From NCBI GenBank assembly GCA_002964805.2, contig PUDQ02000032.1, positions 868,001 through 932,000 of the forward strand: a stretch of DNA of 64,000 nucleotides. Reading direction: 5' to 3'. Numbering within the stretch: position 1 is the stretch's first letter; the number at the start of each line of letters is the position of its first letter. The DNA is from Trametes villosa. Taxonomy: Eukaryota; Basidiomycota; Agaricomycetes; Polyporales; Polyporaceae. Shown in pieces: positions 22,897 to 33,976 of this stretch. The notes under the pieces are model-generated. The model made no database searches and was not told where the DNA came from. It worked only from the letters and a program-made list of their open reading frames with translations. Made by a program: the position numbers and the translations under genes.

Positions 22897-23313
22897 GTGG
22901 GCCTACTTCCTAAGCTACGGATAGTACGCTATATTTGTTCACCCTGTCTTCATCGAATCCTCGGCTAACTTGACGATCTGGGGCCGCCGCAGCCGAGAAC
23001 TCGAGGCGCCACGGTTCCACCTCCAGACAGGTTGAGCGTATCGGACTCCGCGGTGCTGAAGATTCAGGAGACACGGCTTGGATGTTAGCCTCGCCCACTA
23101 AGTATTATGTACATCAACTGTTTAGATCATGGAGGGGCGGAGAGAAGTCGGGGTTCTGTGTTTCTGGGATAAGACGTAAGTGAGCTCGTGGCTTCCTACT
23201 ACGTGTGTTGTCGGGATTGAAGATCCGCACGCAGATGTTCAACACGTTGACACGGCGTGTATGGCAGTGAATCGATCAAAACATCGCGCGACTCACTGCT
23301 GAAGCCAACTATC
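22897..23313. other. Intergenic spacer, no gene seen
   Basis: 3' flank of F-box paralogue 2 and promoter of paralogue 3. Short ORFs have no family features. Confidence 0.5.
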
Positions 23314-25246
23314 ATGGCGAGCAGCACCTCCGGATTCATCTGGACCGTTTCGGGGCTACAGAAAGAGTTTGTGCGCGATGTACACGAGACGAGGTGAGGA
23401 ATATTGCGCAGTCACTCATCCTAAGCTCACCTTCCGTGTAGATACGAGGATGTATGTCAATGACTTCGTGCAGGAGCTTAGTTGACCGTCCCGTCCACAG
23501 CTGTTGACTGCACATGCGACCCTAGCGAGTGTCCTTGCTCAGCTCCGTCGCCATCTGTATACGCTCCCACCCGTCGGCAAGCTACCGCCCGAACTCCTCA
23601 CTCGGATTTTCGCGTTGTTCATGCAGCGACCTGAGGATAGCCTGGTATTCCGGAGTCTGCAAGATCCCGAGCCGAGCAAATCAGTGCCAATAGATGCAGC
23701 CCCGCTGCTCACTCTCACTCACGTCTGTCACCATTGGCGCACCGTGGGTCTAAATACGCCCGCTCTGTGGACCCACATCGACGATCGATGCATCCCGCGG
23801 TTGGAGGCGTTCGTTGCCCGTTCGCAACCCATGCCTCTTTCCATGGTGGTGGGTGCAGACCGCCTTGGCACAGAGGTGCTCCCACGTTGTGGACCACGCC
23901 TACGCAGGTTGGATATCCTCGTACACGACGCGGTGGCATCAACCGCTCTCTCGCTCGGCTCGGTTCTTAGCCTCCCTCTGCTTGAATGCCTCACTGTCAA
24001 GGCGCAGCACCCCTTCAGCGTGGGCGAACATGCGGAAGCCAATCAGATCTCCTTTGAACATCCCATCTCGCATCTCAAAGCGCTAGCCCTCAGTCCCGTT
24101 CCCCCGTGGCCCCTGAACTACCAATTCCCTGGCCTCACGCATCTCAACTTGGACTGGCGGGACGATTCAGCACGGATTCCCAGCTCACAATATCTCCATG
24201 AATTGACCCCTCTCCTAACATGTACGCCTGCCCTCCAGTATCTCCACCTCGCGCACATGGACATTGGCCAGGACTCGGAAGGACTGCGCTATCCTGGATT
24301 TCCGCCCTCACCCATCCGTCTCAGCTCCATGCGTGCACTGACATGTGTTCTCAGTAACATGACCACTGCGGTCTACCTGCTCTCCCTGCTCGAACTCCCC
24401 CCCAATGTTCTTGTGCGTCTGGACAGACTGCGGTGCAGATCTCCATTGGAAACCGACTTCTCGCCGCATACGGCCGCTTCTCCCCCATTCGTATCAAGCT
24501 GCAGCTCAGCCCAGCTTTTTATGAACGCCACAGCCATTTTCCTGCTCGCCGAAGGCCCTGAATCAGGCCTGTGGATCCGGGCAAAGAACACGGCCATCGA
24601 GAGACCCGCCGGAGACAGCGGCCCCTGCTGGCGCTCGTCGATATTCGGGCTGGAGCGTTTGCATGTTCTGCCATCCATCCGGAGCTTGACCATGAGGCTG
24701 AGGGGCGGGGACGAGGATGCCTTCCGCGAGGTCCTGCAGCGGATGCACTCTTTGGAGCGCCTTACCGTCATTCTGAAGCGTGGATGCGGGCTGGATACGC
24801 GGGCCAACGCCTGCGGGGCCTTCGCCGCGCTGCGCGATCCCGCAAGCTGCCCGCGACTGGACTCTCTGGTCTTGCTATACGGAGCAAAATATCCTAGGAG
24901 CATTTCTCCCCGGGAGCTGGCTACGATGCTGCAGGAGCGCGCCAACCGGGGTCAACCGCTCGGCCGTCTTGCTATGCAACAATATTGGTGGTCTTCCACC
25001 CCCGGCCGAGGCCCCAAGAAGCTCGAGGCGGGGCGACAGCGCTGGATAGAAGCGTTTGAGGCCATCTTTCCATCTCTGAGGCAGTACGTCGGGGCCGTCG
25101 AGATTGCCGGCAGTGATGATACCCGTCCGTTCATAAAACGGAGCATCTGGGGGGTGGACAAGGCGGGAGACCACTGGGCGATCCCGCCGATGTACCGGCC
25201 CATAAATGACCTACCCGAAGGATGGCCAGCCCCAAGGGAGAGCTAG
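23314..25246 (+). CDS. F-box/LRR-like protein, tandem family paralogue 3
   Basis: Exons 23314-23393, micro-exon 23442-23451 (RYED junction) and 23501-25246 give 611 residues. F-box LPPELLTRIFALFMQ and LTHVCHHWRTVGLNTPALW. It is closest to paralogue 4 on the other strand (36093-37991): both have an 80-nt first exon, LLxxxATLxxVLxQLRRHLYTL after the micro-exon, and GLERLxVLPSIRxLxMR in the LRR part. This implies duplication between the two F-box arrays. The C-terminal signature is SIWGVDKAGDHWAIPPMYR, with the usual Tyr-Trp replaced by His-Trp. It is convergent with ABC transporter A, 190 bp apart. Confidence 0.82.
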
Positions 25247-25436
25247 AATGTGTCTTGGGAGCGAGGAACCCCAATGGTAAGTAGGCATCCACAAGTCAAA
25301 CACATCGGCTGCGACTCAGCAAACCATCAGTATAGCTCATGCGCAATCCTATCAGGACATCGGACGTTGAATAGGAGTATCGGTAGTTTAGGCATCGTTA
25401 GGGATAGCAGCGCGGGGGCAGTGACGGTTCCCGGTA

Positions 25437-28412
25437 TCATAGGAACGCTTGCGCCTGCAACATCCATAGACGAGCGTACTCCCCTTGTCGCTTCAGCAGC
25501 TCCTCGTGCGTCCCCGCTTCAACGATGACAGAATCGTTCATATACCTGCATATCGTACCCAATGGTCAGACACTACTTTGTGAGGGCGTGAATGCGGGAC
25601 TTACAGTATGAGATCCGCATGTCGCGTGAGGTTCCCAAAGCGGTGGGACGAGAAGACCATCGTCTTGTTCCCTCGTAGCTCGCGCAGCCGCGCGAAGAGA
25701 TCTTGTGTACTAAAGTCAGTGCGGCCATTGGAGAGACTATGAGGCCTCTACATACCGTGCTCTGCTGTCGGGTCGAGCGAGGCACTCGGCTCGTCGAACA
25801 GAAGCAGCCCGACCTTCGCGTCCTCCGACACCACGGACCGCATAAACGTCCTCGACCTACGTCTCCCCGTCAGCCCCACCACTCCCTCTGAACCGAGATA
25901 TATGCACTCACACCGCTAGCCTCTGCATCTGCCCGCCACTGAGCGCCGGCCCGCTGCGCGCAGCCATGCCGCCCGCGCCGCGCACGCTCGAGTAGTCGAT
26001 GTTCCGCCCGAAGAGCGCGGTCGTGCCCTCGGGGATGCCGGAGAAGTAGTCGCGCACGGGCCGCTCGAGGTACGTGTCGAACGCCTCGGGCAGGCGGCCG
26101 ACGAACTCGGCCGCGCCGCCGAGCTCCGCCGCGCGCCGCACGCGGGCGTCGTCCCGGAAGTGGGCGGGGTCGCCGAGCGCGATGTTGTCGCGAATCTGTG
26201 GGGGTGTTAGTAGGGCGCGGGAGAGGAGGAAACAAGGGACTGACGGAAAGGGGGAAGTGCGTGTAGTCCTGGAAGAGGACCGAGATGGCTTGGCGGAGGT
26301 CGAAGAGCCTGAGCGTGCGGATGTCGTGTCCGTCGAGTAGAATCTCCCCCTCCTCCACGTCGTAGAGGCGCGCTACGAGCTTCAAGATCGTGCTCTTCCC
26401 AGACCCGTTTGCACCAACGATGACCTGCACGAAGGTGAGCGCGAGGGCACTACACGCATCGAGGGACACCTACGCAAAGTTGTCCAGCGGCCAGCTTGAA
26501 CGACACATCGCGCAGCGCATACTGCTCCGACCCCGGATACCTAAACGACACATTCCTATCCCCACCGCATCAGCACACCCCCTTCCTCACACTCTCCACG
26601 CCCTCCTCAATAATCACTCACCGGAACTCGAGCGCGACGCCATGCCGGATCTTCTGCGCGTCCTCGGGGAACGGCACGCGCCCATCCGGGATACGGTTCG
26701 GAATGTGCGCGACGTCGTACAGGCGGCGGACCGTCGCGAGCTGCTCGGTGACGGACCCGGTCTGCTCGAAGAAGCGCCACAGCGTGTACGAGAACTGGGA
26801 CGTCGTTTGTTGGAGGAGGTTCAGCGACGCGAGCGAGACGGGCATCGAGGCCGGGTATTGCACTGCGCGGAGGGTGAACACGATCTGTTGGAACGAACGT
26901 GATAATTATGAGTGTATGCGCATGTACGGGGCTGGGGAGGGCGAGTGAGGGCGGCGCACCTGGGGAAGCTCGCGCAGGGGGTCCTGCACGAAGGTAAGGA
27001 AGCCGAAGCGCTGGCGGCCGCGCGAAATGCGTCGCATCTCCATGAAATCTACTGCGTTGTCTGGCCCGACGCGCTGCGAGATCTCCTTGAACTCTGCAGA
27101 GTACTGACTATCAGAGAAGTTAAGCGGAACACGAGAGAATTCCGCCGCACCTGACGTCATGAATTCGGAAAGGTTGCCCGCGATGAGCTCTTTGCGATGC
27201 TCTGTATTGTTAACGACATGTTTTAGGCCAACCATGCGAATATAGTCCTTGTCCTTGGTCGTGGCGGCCCATACTAAATAAGAGTGTCAGCATGAGAGAT
27301 CTGCTGGAAAACGTGGTAACAACCTTGCCCGTTCGCGAGCACCGTCCAACGCGTAACCCAGTCGCTCAACGACGCAGAGAAGCTCAGAATAGCGAGCAAC
27401 ACCCCATCCTGCTGCGCCCCAAGTACCTGCGCCAGCACCGACACCTGCGACACGACCTGTATCGCGGTCGACACGATGCCCGACGCCATGACGAGCGTGT
27501 CCCACGCGATGCTGCCCGAGGTCGACGACGCCTCCTCGAGCTGGCGCTGGACCATCGGGTCCTCGAACGTCGGCAGGTCGAGGCGCGCGCGCGCGTGGAA
27601 GAGGTGGAGCGAGTACTGCTGCTTGAGCCGCCGCGAGAGCGGCCCGCGCAGCTCCTGGAGCGCGTGGTTGAGCAGGCGGCGGCCGAGCGTGCAGGCGATG
27701 CGGCCGAGGCAGATGCGGAAGAGCTGGTCGCGGTCGACTGTGCGCGATTCTATTGCTGTTTGTAGCTGCGAAATGTTAAGTTAGATAGTTTGTCAGGTTG
27801 GTAGGGGACCGTTTCGTGGCCTCGCTCTTGCACGACGTGCGGGTGGGACGCGTTGTTCAAGTGGTAGGGCTCATCTGCTGTCGAGTTTGGCTCAAACGCA
27901 TAACTGACACCGAGCCCTCCGTTCAAAAGCTCATTTATGCGCCCATCGAACCAGAACCACCGGGGGTATTCACCCGCAGTGGGGGCCTCACTGAATATAC
28001 GCTTGACACTGAACTGTGAACTTACTATATTGATTAGTTGTCCGGAATACCTAACGGAGGGCTCAGCACGCGTCTTCAGCATACCAATAGATTAACATTT
28101 GTACCATAATGTCGCAGCAGGAATCAAAGAGTGCAGAAAGTCTGCCGCGAGGTACGCGACAAGGAGGAACCAGCAACTCCGGATGGATAGGATGTCCCGG
28201 AGCATGCGCAGCAAGTAGGGTAGACACGCGTACGCCTCGAGGTACTTCTCCAGCCAACTCGAGCCTGGTATATGCTCGAAGTCCGGGTTCTGCTCCTCGT
28301 AGAGGTCCCAGACGCCGATGCGAGTGTGCTTGACGCGGCGGGTGTCATCCGGGTTGAACGTGCCTTTCCGTTTGCTGCGAGCCTGTCCCCAGCGTTTTCC
28401 CGAGCGAGCCAT
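25437..28412 (-). CDS. ABC transporter A (half-size, membrane domain plus ATPase)
   Basis: Twelve exons: 28412-28105, 28050-28026, 27765-27324, 27273-27151, 27093-26960, 26884-26622, 26555-26474, 26424-26245, 26195-25912, 25856-25756, 25701-25605 and 25545-25437. The product is 715 residues, the same length and splice phases as transporter C. The N-terminal half has hydrophobic segments ([42 protein letters not shown]). The ATPase half has Walker A GANGSGKS (about 463), signature ALSGGQMQR (about 605), Walker B GLLLFDEP (about 632) and the H-loop SSHRFG. It is an exporter-type subunit expected to dimerise. Substrate and membrane are unknown. The N-terminus is short and basic. Confidence 0.85.
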
Positions 28413-28692
28413 AGCTTGTGTGTTAGCAGGAGAAAACAATAAGCAGGGCCAGTCGTGGAGGTCGTAAATCAAGCAGATAGCGTGAGCTCGTCAGGTCGCG
28501 TCGGGCAGGAGGAGAGGGGGGAGGAGGAGGATGTGGCACAAGGAGCACGCGCCCACAGACGCCCATATACGCGTTGCCTTTTCCGGCGAAACTGACGCGT
28601 CCTGCGAACGCGTCCTCGCGCGCCTCTCCTTCTCCGAGCACTACCTCCACCACCTCCCTCGTCCTCTCATTCACTTCATCAACGAACATGGC

Positions 28693-29400
28693 ATGTTGAG
28701 CGTATGGGGATATGCGGGGATACAAGACTAACCAGTAAACTCGCAGGACTCCCTACGCATCGTACCCGCTCGCGAGGACAAGCCCGCAACGACCCAGGAC
28801 ACGAGCAACAGCTTCGGTCTTCACGACACCCTCCAGTATGGCCCCCGGAGTCTTGCGACTGAGATCTCGAGGAAGACTGTAGTCAAGGAACGCCTGGAGG
28901 ACGTACGTCTGCCAGAACGATCACTATATCCGGGTGCTCATGCAACGTCTTGCTCCTTGTCCCCTCTCCGAATGCTCGGATACCTCGTATGCTCTGGATA
29001 TACCCCCGTGCTCTACAGTGGGAGGCAACTCAGGACAACCTGAAGCTCAACATGCAGCGGCAACTCTTCGGTCTGCACATGCCCATGCGCATCCTCATGG
29101 AGCGTAAGCTCGTCAGCCAGGTGCGTCCACAACCCTACGCACATCCCGCACCGTCCTTATGCACGCCGCGTGTGCTTGCAGAACTCGCACATGCCCGCCA
29201 TGCCGCAATCCAACCTCCACCTCGACATCCTCATGGGTCGCGACGAGACGCTCGAGTGCCCAGACTTCATGACGCCTGGTACGTACCCGCTACTGCTCGC
29301 AAGGTCATAGAGTACCATACTGACAGTGAACCTCCCAGCGTCTGAAGTGCAGCAACCCATGGACATCCACGCAGACATGGAGAAGAAGCTGCGCATGTAG
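28693..29400 (+). CDS. ump1: Proteasome maturation factor UMP1
   Basis: Exons 28693-28701 (a 9-nt coding exon, MLS), 28747-28902, 29019-29120, 29182-29278 and 29327-29400 give 145 residues, the usual UMP1 size. Diagnostic segments are FGLHDTLQYGPRSLATEI, WEATQDNLKLNMQRQLFGLH and MRILMERKLVSQ. Family knowledge: Ump1 is a chaperone of 20S proteasome assembly, bound inside half-proteasomes and degraded on maturation. The tiny first exon is inferred from the ATG, a good donor and correct phase; an ATG at 28689 would hit a stop. It is divergent from ABC transporter A across 280 bp that must hold both promoters. Confidence 0.9.
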
Positions 29401-29858
29401 ATTGTCTTTGGAGCGGAGACTGTGTCGTAGCCATCTTCCCGCTCGCGACGCATCTGTATTGTATTTTACGTCTATCGCCTGATCACCCAGACCCTCCGAG
29501 TCAGAACCCCTTGCCCCGCTCGACGCTTCCCGACGCACGCCATCTCCGCGCGCCCCCTCCGGGCGCGAGGCGGTGCCCAAAGGTGACTCGCGCCGCCCAC
29601 CTGACCCCGCCCTATGCCCATATCAGGCAAAAGCCGCCGCGGCCGCGCCGTGATGGGCGCGGCGCGACGCGGGCGCGGGCTCCCACGTCGCAAGCGCCGG
29701 CGCGGCGCGCCCGCATTTAAGCCACGCGCACGCGCGATCACGCCGGGCAGCCACACCCCGCGTTTCCTTCTCCACAGGCCCCTGCGTGCTGCGTCCTGCT
29801 TGACTTCGCACCACCACCATTCACTTGACCACCAGATTGACTCTAGTTGCTACTCAGA
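29401..29858. other. Very GC-rich promoter region of the PARP gene
   Basis: Strongly GC-rich (29590-29750) with many GCGCG and ACGCG words and one ATTTAA motif at 29714. No gene seen. Several ACGCG words resemble G1/S-type (MBF) sites, but that is speculative. Confidence 0.4.
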
Positions 29859-32800
29859 ATGCCCCCGAGGAAGAAGGCTGCTGCTGCGACCGCCGTGGAC
29901 GGCGCAGATGTGAAGCCCGCCGCGACGCGTGCGAGCGCACGCACTCGTGCCCCGTCCGCGAAGGCCGCTGCTGTGACGGCTGCCGCGGCGCCCGCGCCCG
30001 CACCTGCGCCCGCTAAAGCAAAGGCGAAAGCCCCAGCTAAGGCCAAGGCCGCGCCGAAGGGCAAGGGTAAGCGGGCGCGCGAGGAGTCCGACGAGGAGGA
30101 TGCTCAGGAGGATGCGGAAGAGGACGAGGAGGAAGAGGACGAGGTGAAGAAGCCGAAGAGCAAGCGGGCGCGGAAGGACGCGAGCGCGGATGCGGACGAC
30201 GATGCAGACGACAAGAAGAAACCTGCGAGTAAGGCCGCGAGCAAGCCCGCGAGCAAGGCGGTGAGCAAGGCGGTGAGCAAGAAGGGCATTGAAGTGGCAG
30301 ACCTGCCGCAGAAGATGGTGCGTCGAGTAGTCAAGTAGTGCTCGCGACAGCATATGTCTGAGAGGGTAGCTTGTGCTAAACACTCTCTTTGACTAGGTCA
30401 CCGTGGTGAAGCGCGGTGCGGCTCCTGTGGACGCCGTGTCCGGCCTCGTCGGTCAGTAAATCCTACTGCCAAGCTGTAGCCAACGTTGAATCTAAGGTAT
30501 GCGTCACAACAGACGCTCATGAAGTTCTTGTTACTCCCGAGGGCGTCTGGGACGCAATGCTCAACCAGACTGACCTCGGCAAGAATGCGAACAAGTACGC
30601 CACCACCCGTCCACGCGGCCGCTATGGGCTACCTTTCTGACACCTACGACGCGACAGGTTCTACGTCATCCAGCTCCTCCACCCGGTGGGCAACAGCGCC
30701 CAGTGTGTCCTACATACGCGCTGGGGGCGTGTCGGCGAGAACGGCCAATCTCAGAGGAAGGTATGTATCTCGTGTTGGTATTTTGTGAAGGCTGGGTGCT
30801 GATGCCTGCGGTGTCGAAGGGCCCCTGGGGGCCCGCCGTGGCTGTCAGCGAGTTCAAGAAGCAGTTCAAGGCGAAGGCTGGAGTTAACTGGGAGCAGCGC
30901 GTGGGCATGGCGCCCAAGAAAGGTACCTTACCATGCTCGCTCGCGATGCCTTGCACATTTACTGATTGTTGCATGCGTATAGGAAAATACGTATGGCTCG
31001 GTAAGTCTTGTGTTCGCCACAGAGGGCAGCCACGCTCATGTTGTGATTCCAGAGCGGTCGTATGAGGATGAGGATGAGGCCGAGGACAAGAAGGGCGGCT
31101 CCGGGAAGAGCGGCGAGTCGAGCAGCCAGGAGGAAGAGAAGATCCCTGACTCGACCCTGTCGCCTGAGATCCAGGTGCGTCTCAACTCTACGCAAATCCC
31201 GCTACATAGGTGACCTAACCGCACTTCCAATCGCAGACCCTATGCAGGCTGATTTTCAACTCCTCGTAAGCCAACTGTTATAACGTGAATATAGCAAGCT
31301 GACTTTCCGGAAGCCTGATCGACGCCCACTTGTCGTCGATGAACTACGACGCGAACAAGCTCCCGCTCGGTAAAGCCACATCTAAGCCTGCTCAAGCGTT
31401 CACCCTCATAGCCACCGTTCTCAGGAAAACTCGCCAAGTCTACCATCTTGAACGGCTTTGCTGCGTTGAAGGCACGACCCTTCACACTGCAATTATTTCG
31501 TGGCACTGACACCCTCCGTAGAAACTCTCGGAAGTGATTGCCCAGCCCGACAGCGACCTCGCCAAGGAGTTCGGTACCTTCCGGAACGCCGTTGAAGAGC
31601 TCACTGGGCAGTACTACTCGTACGTTCTCCAGCTCTTCACGACGAACGCCTGAGCGTTGACAGACTGTACGACTAGGATCATCCCGCATGTGTTTGGTAG
31701 AGATCGGCCCATTGTCATCGACAACCTTGATAGGCTGAAGAAGGTAGGTAGCCTCGTCATCGTTCAGAGTACGTGCTTACCCAAGGTCTTCGCAGGAACT
31801 CGAGCTCGTCGACGCTCTGGGCGACATGGTACGCTCCCATCGTCAGTCTTATTCTTATTATGCCGCTGACCCCTCCTTTCCCCCGCGCCCTACAGGAAAT
31901 CGCGTCGAAGCTCCTGTCCTCGTCGATCCCGCGGGACGCCAACGGACGCCCCGTGAACCCGCTCGACGGCCACTTCCGCTCGCTGCAGCTCTCCCGGATG
32001 GACCCCGTCGCGCGCGCGAGCGCCGAGTTCACCGCGCTCGAGACGTACACGCGCGACACGCACGGCGCGACGCACCGCCATTATGGGGTCGAGGTGTTGC
32101 ATGCGTTCCGTGTTGAGAGGTGCGTAGTCCCGTTGAGGCTTGTTGGGTGCTCGAGTGATAGATGGGATTTGTCTGCAGAGAGGATGAGACGGCGGCGTGG
32201 ATGAAGGCGGGCTACGGGAACCTTCCGGACGGGGAGCGGTTGTTGCTGTGGCATGGGTCCCGCACGACGAACTTCGCTGGTGGGCTCAGGTATTTTAGAC
32301 GTCCGATGGCTCGTGTGCTCATGTAGCCGTCCTTAGGTATCCTGAAGCAAGGTCTGCGTATCGCGCCCCCAGAAGGTGAGCACCTCCATTGAGTCCCATC
32401 TCATCAATTGGTCCTGACTCCGCATGTCCTAGCGCCCGTCACCGGTGAGCTCCTTTGCGGCTGCTGTATCTACCAAAGTTATTGACATAACTCAGGATAC
32501 ATGTTCGGCAAGGGTGTCTACTTCGCAGATGTGAGTCTCTCATGTGATGGCTATGTGTCTATATGAACTGATCGCCGCTTGCCTCTACAGATGATGTCCA
32601 AGGTATACCTTACCGCTGTTCCACTGCAATTACAGGCTGACCTTTTTTCAACGCGCCTAGTCTGCGAACTACTGCCATACCCAGTAAGTGTACTCACATA
32701 AAGCCTGCCCTCGCGCTGACCGCTTTCTCAGCCTGAGCAACAACACCGGCTTGCTCCTCCTCTGCGAGGTTGCCGCGAAGCCATTCTACGAGCAGCACCA

Positions 32801-33178
32801 GGCCAACTACGACGCCGACGCCGACTGCAAGAAGGCCGGTGCAAGGTAATGTCAAGCTAGTACGGAACTGAGACCTCGGTATTGACGAGTCCGGGGCAAC
32901 GTTACAGGGCGACGAAAGGCTTGGGCCGCTCGCAGCCTGGCGACTGGCAGGACGCCGGCGCGGCATTGAACCATCCCGAGCTAAGCGGCTGCCACATGCC
33001 GAAGGGCCCCGCCGTAGACGTGAAGGACCCGCAAGGGTGGCTCCAGTACAACGAGGTGCGTCTCGCCCTCCGTTCTTGTGGATTGACTAGGGGCTAACAC
33101 GTGCGGCTTGGGCAGTACATTGTGTACAACACCTCGCAGATCCGCCTGCGGTACCTGTTGATGGTCAAGATGGGTTGA
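29859..33178 (+). CDS. Poly(ADP-ribose) polymerase, PARP2-like (WGR, regulatory, catalytic)
   Basis: I resolve 23 exons giving 680 residues with consistent phases, several tiny (30983-31000, 32433-32444, 32591-32602). N-terminus: basic Ala/Lys-rich, then an acidic low-complexity stretch, nuclear in character. WGR domain: WDAMLNQTDLGKNANK to HTRWGRVGENGQSQRK. Helical regulatory domain: LPLGKLAKSTILNGFAAL to EELTGQYYS. Catalytic domain: LLWHGSRTTNF, GKGVYFADMMSKSANYC and YNEYIVYN, supplying the H-Y-E triad for poly-chain formation. No zinc fingers or BRCT, hence PARP2-like. Expected role: DNA-break-activated ADP-ribosylation using NAD+. One intron (31472-31521) uses a GC donor. UMP1 and MFAP1 flank it on the same strand. 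Confidence 0.92.
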
Positions 33179-33463
33179 CGAATGCTTGCTATCCCTGTTT
33201 CTGCTCTGACTTGCATGCTGTCGTTGTTGCACTACTATCGTATATATCCCCAAGGATGGCCCGTCGGGCCACGAATGAGCATTGGCGTTGAATCACATGC
33301 CGTTGAACATGCATGCTTCACTATCTGAAATGCCGCAAAGTGAAGCAGTGACGGGTTGCTTTACCAGAGCAGCTTGGGTCCGGAGCAACAGGAAAGACGC
33401 TCCGAGAAATACGGAGACTCGAACCCAGTATCCAAGCGCCCATACTGGCCTTTCGCAGCCACC

Positions 33464-33905
33464 AGGACCCACGCCTCTCCACCAAAGGTTTGTCCATCTC
33501 GACCCCAGATTTTGGCCTCAAATATGCAATGATTTCGCCCTCAAATATGCAAAACCGGACAGGGCCTGTCACGTGAAACAGTCACGTGATGCATCAAAAC
33601 GCGCTCTTTAGCAGAGTTTTGCCGCAGTTGAGACCTCCTGGGCACCAAATCATGCAGAACATCATTTTACACCTCGAAAACCACCGTAACATAGGTTCAG
33701 GAGCTGCTCGTTACTGACCACCTTGGGTTGTGTTCCACACAGTGGCCTCCGTCATGCAATAATGCGACAAGGGTTTGGGCGCTTACCGGGCGCCTATCCC
33801 ATTTTGGGAGGTTATTCATGCAATCACGGACAAGGCTCATTACCATATCGGGAAGGTACAATATGCAAAGTTCGGACAAACCTTTGGTGGAGAGGCGTGG
33901 GTCCT
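33464..33905. mobile_element. 442-bp non-autonomous DNA transposon (MITE), hAT-like
   Basis: Perfect 32-bp terminal inverted repeats (33464-33495 and 33874-33905; outer end AGGACCCACGCCTC) are flanked by the 8-bp direct repeat CAGCCACC at 33456-33463 and 33906-33913. No transposase ORF. An 8-bp duplication is the hallmark of hAT (also some P-type) elements. It ends 71 bp before the MFAP1 start codon, so it may contribute promoter or 5' UTR sequence. Confidence 0.85.
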
Positions 33906-33976
33906 CAGCCACCACCACCTGCTCCCCTCCCGTCCTCCCTGCTTTTGTCCTCCAAGTCTTGCTGTAGCCGTGTAGG

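Noticed and set aside
28531..28731. ORF MWHKEHAPTDAHIR... as a gene upstream of ump1
   Set aside because: It lies in the bidirectional promoter and overlaps the ump1 start in another frame; no motif.
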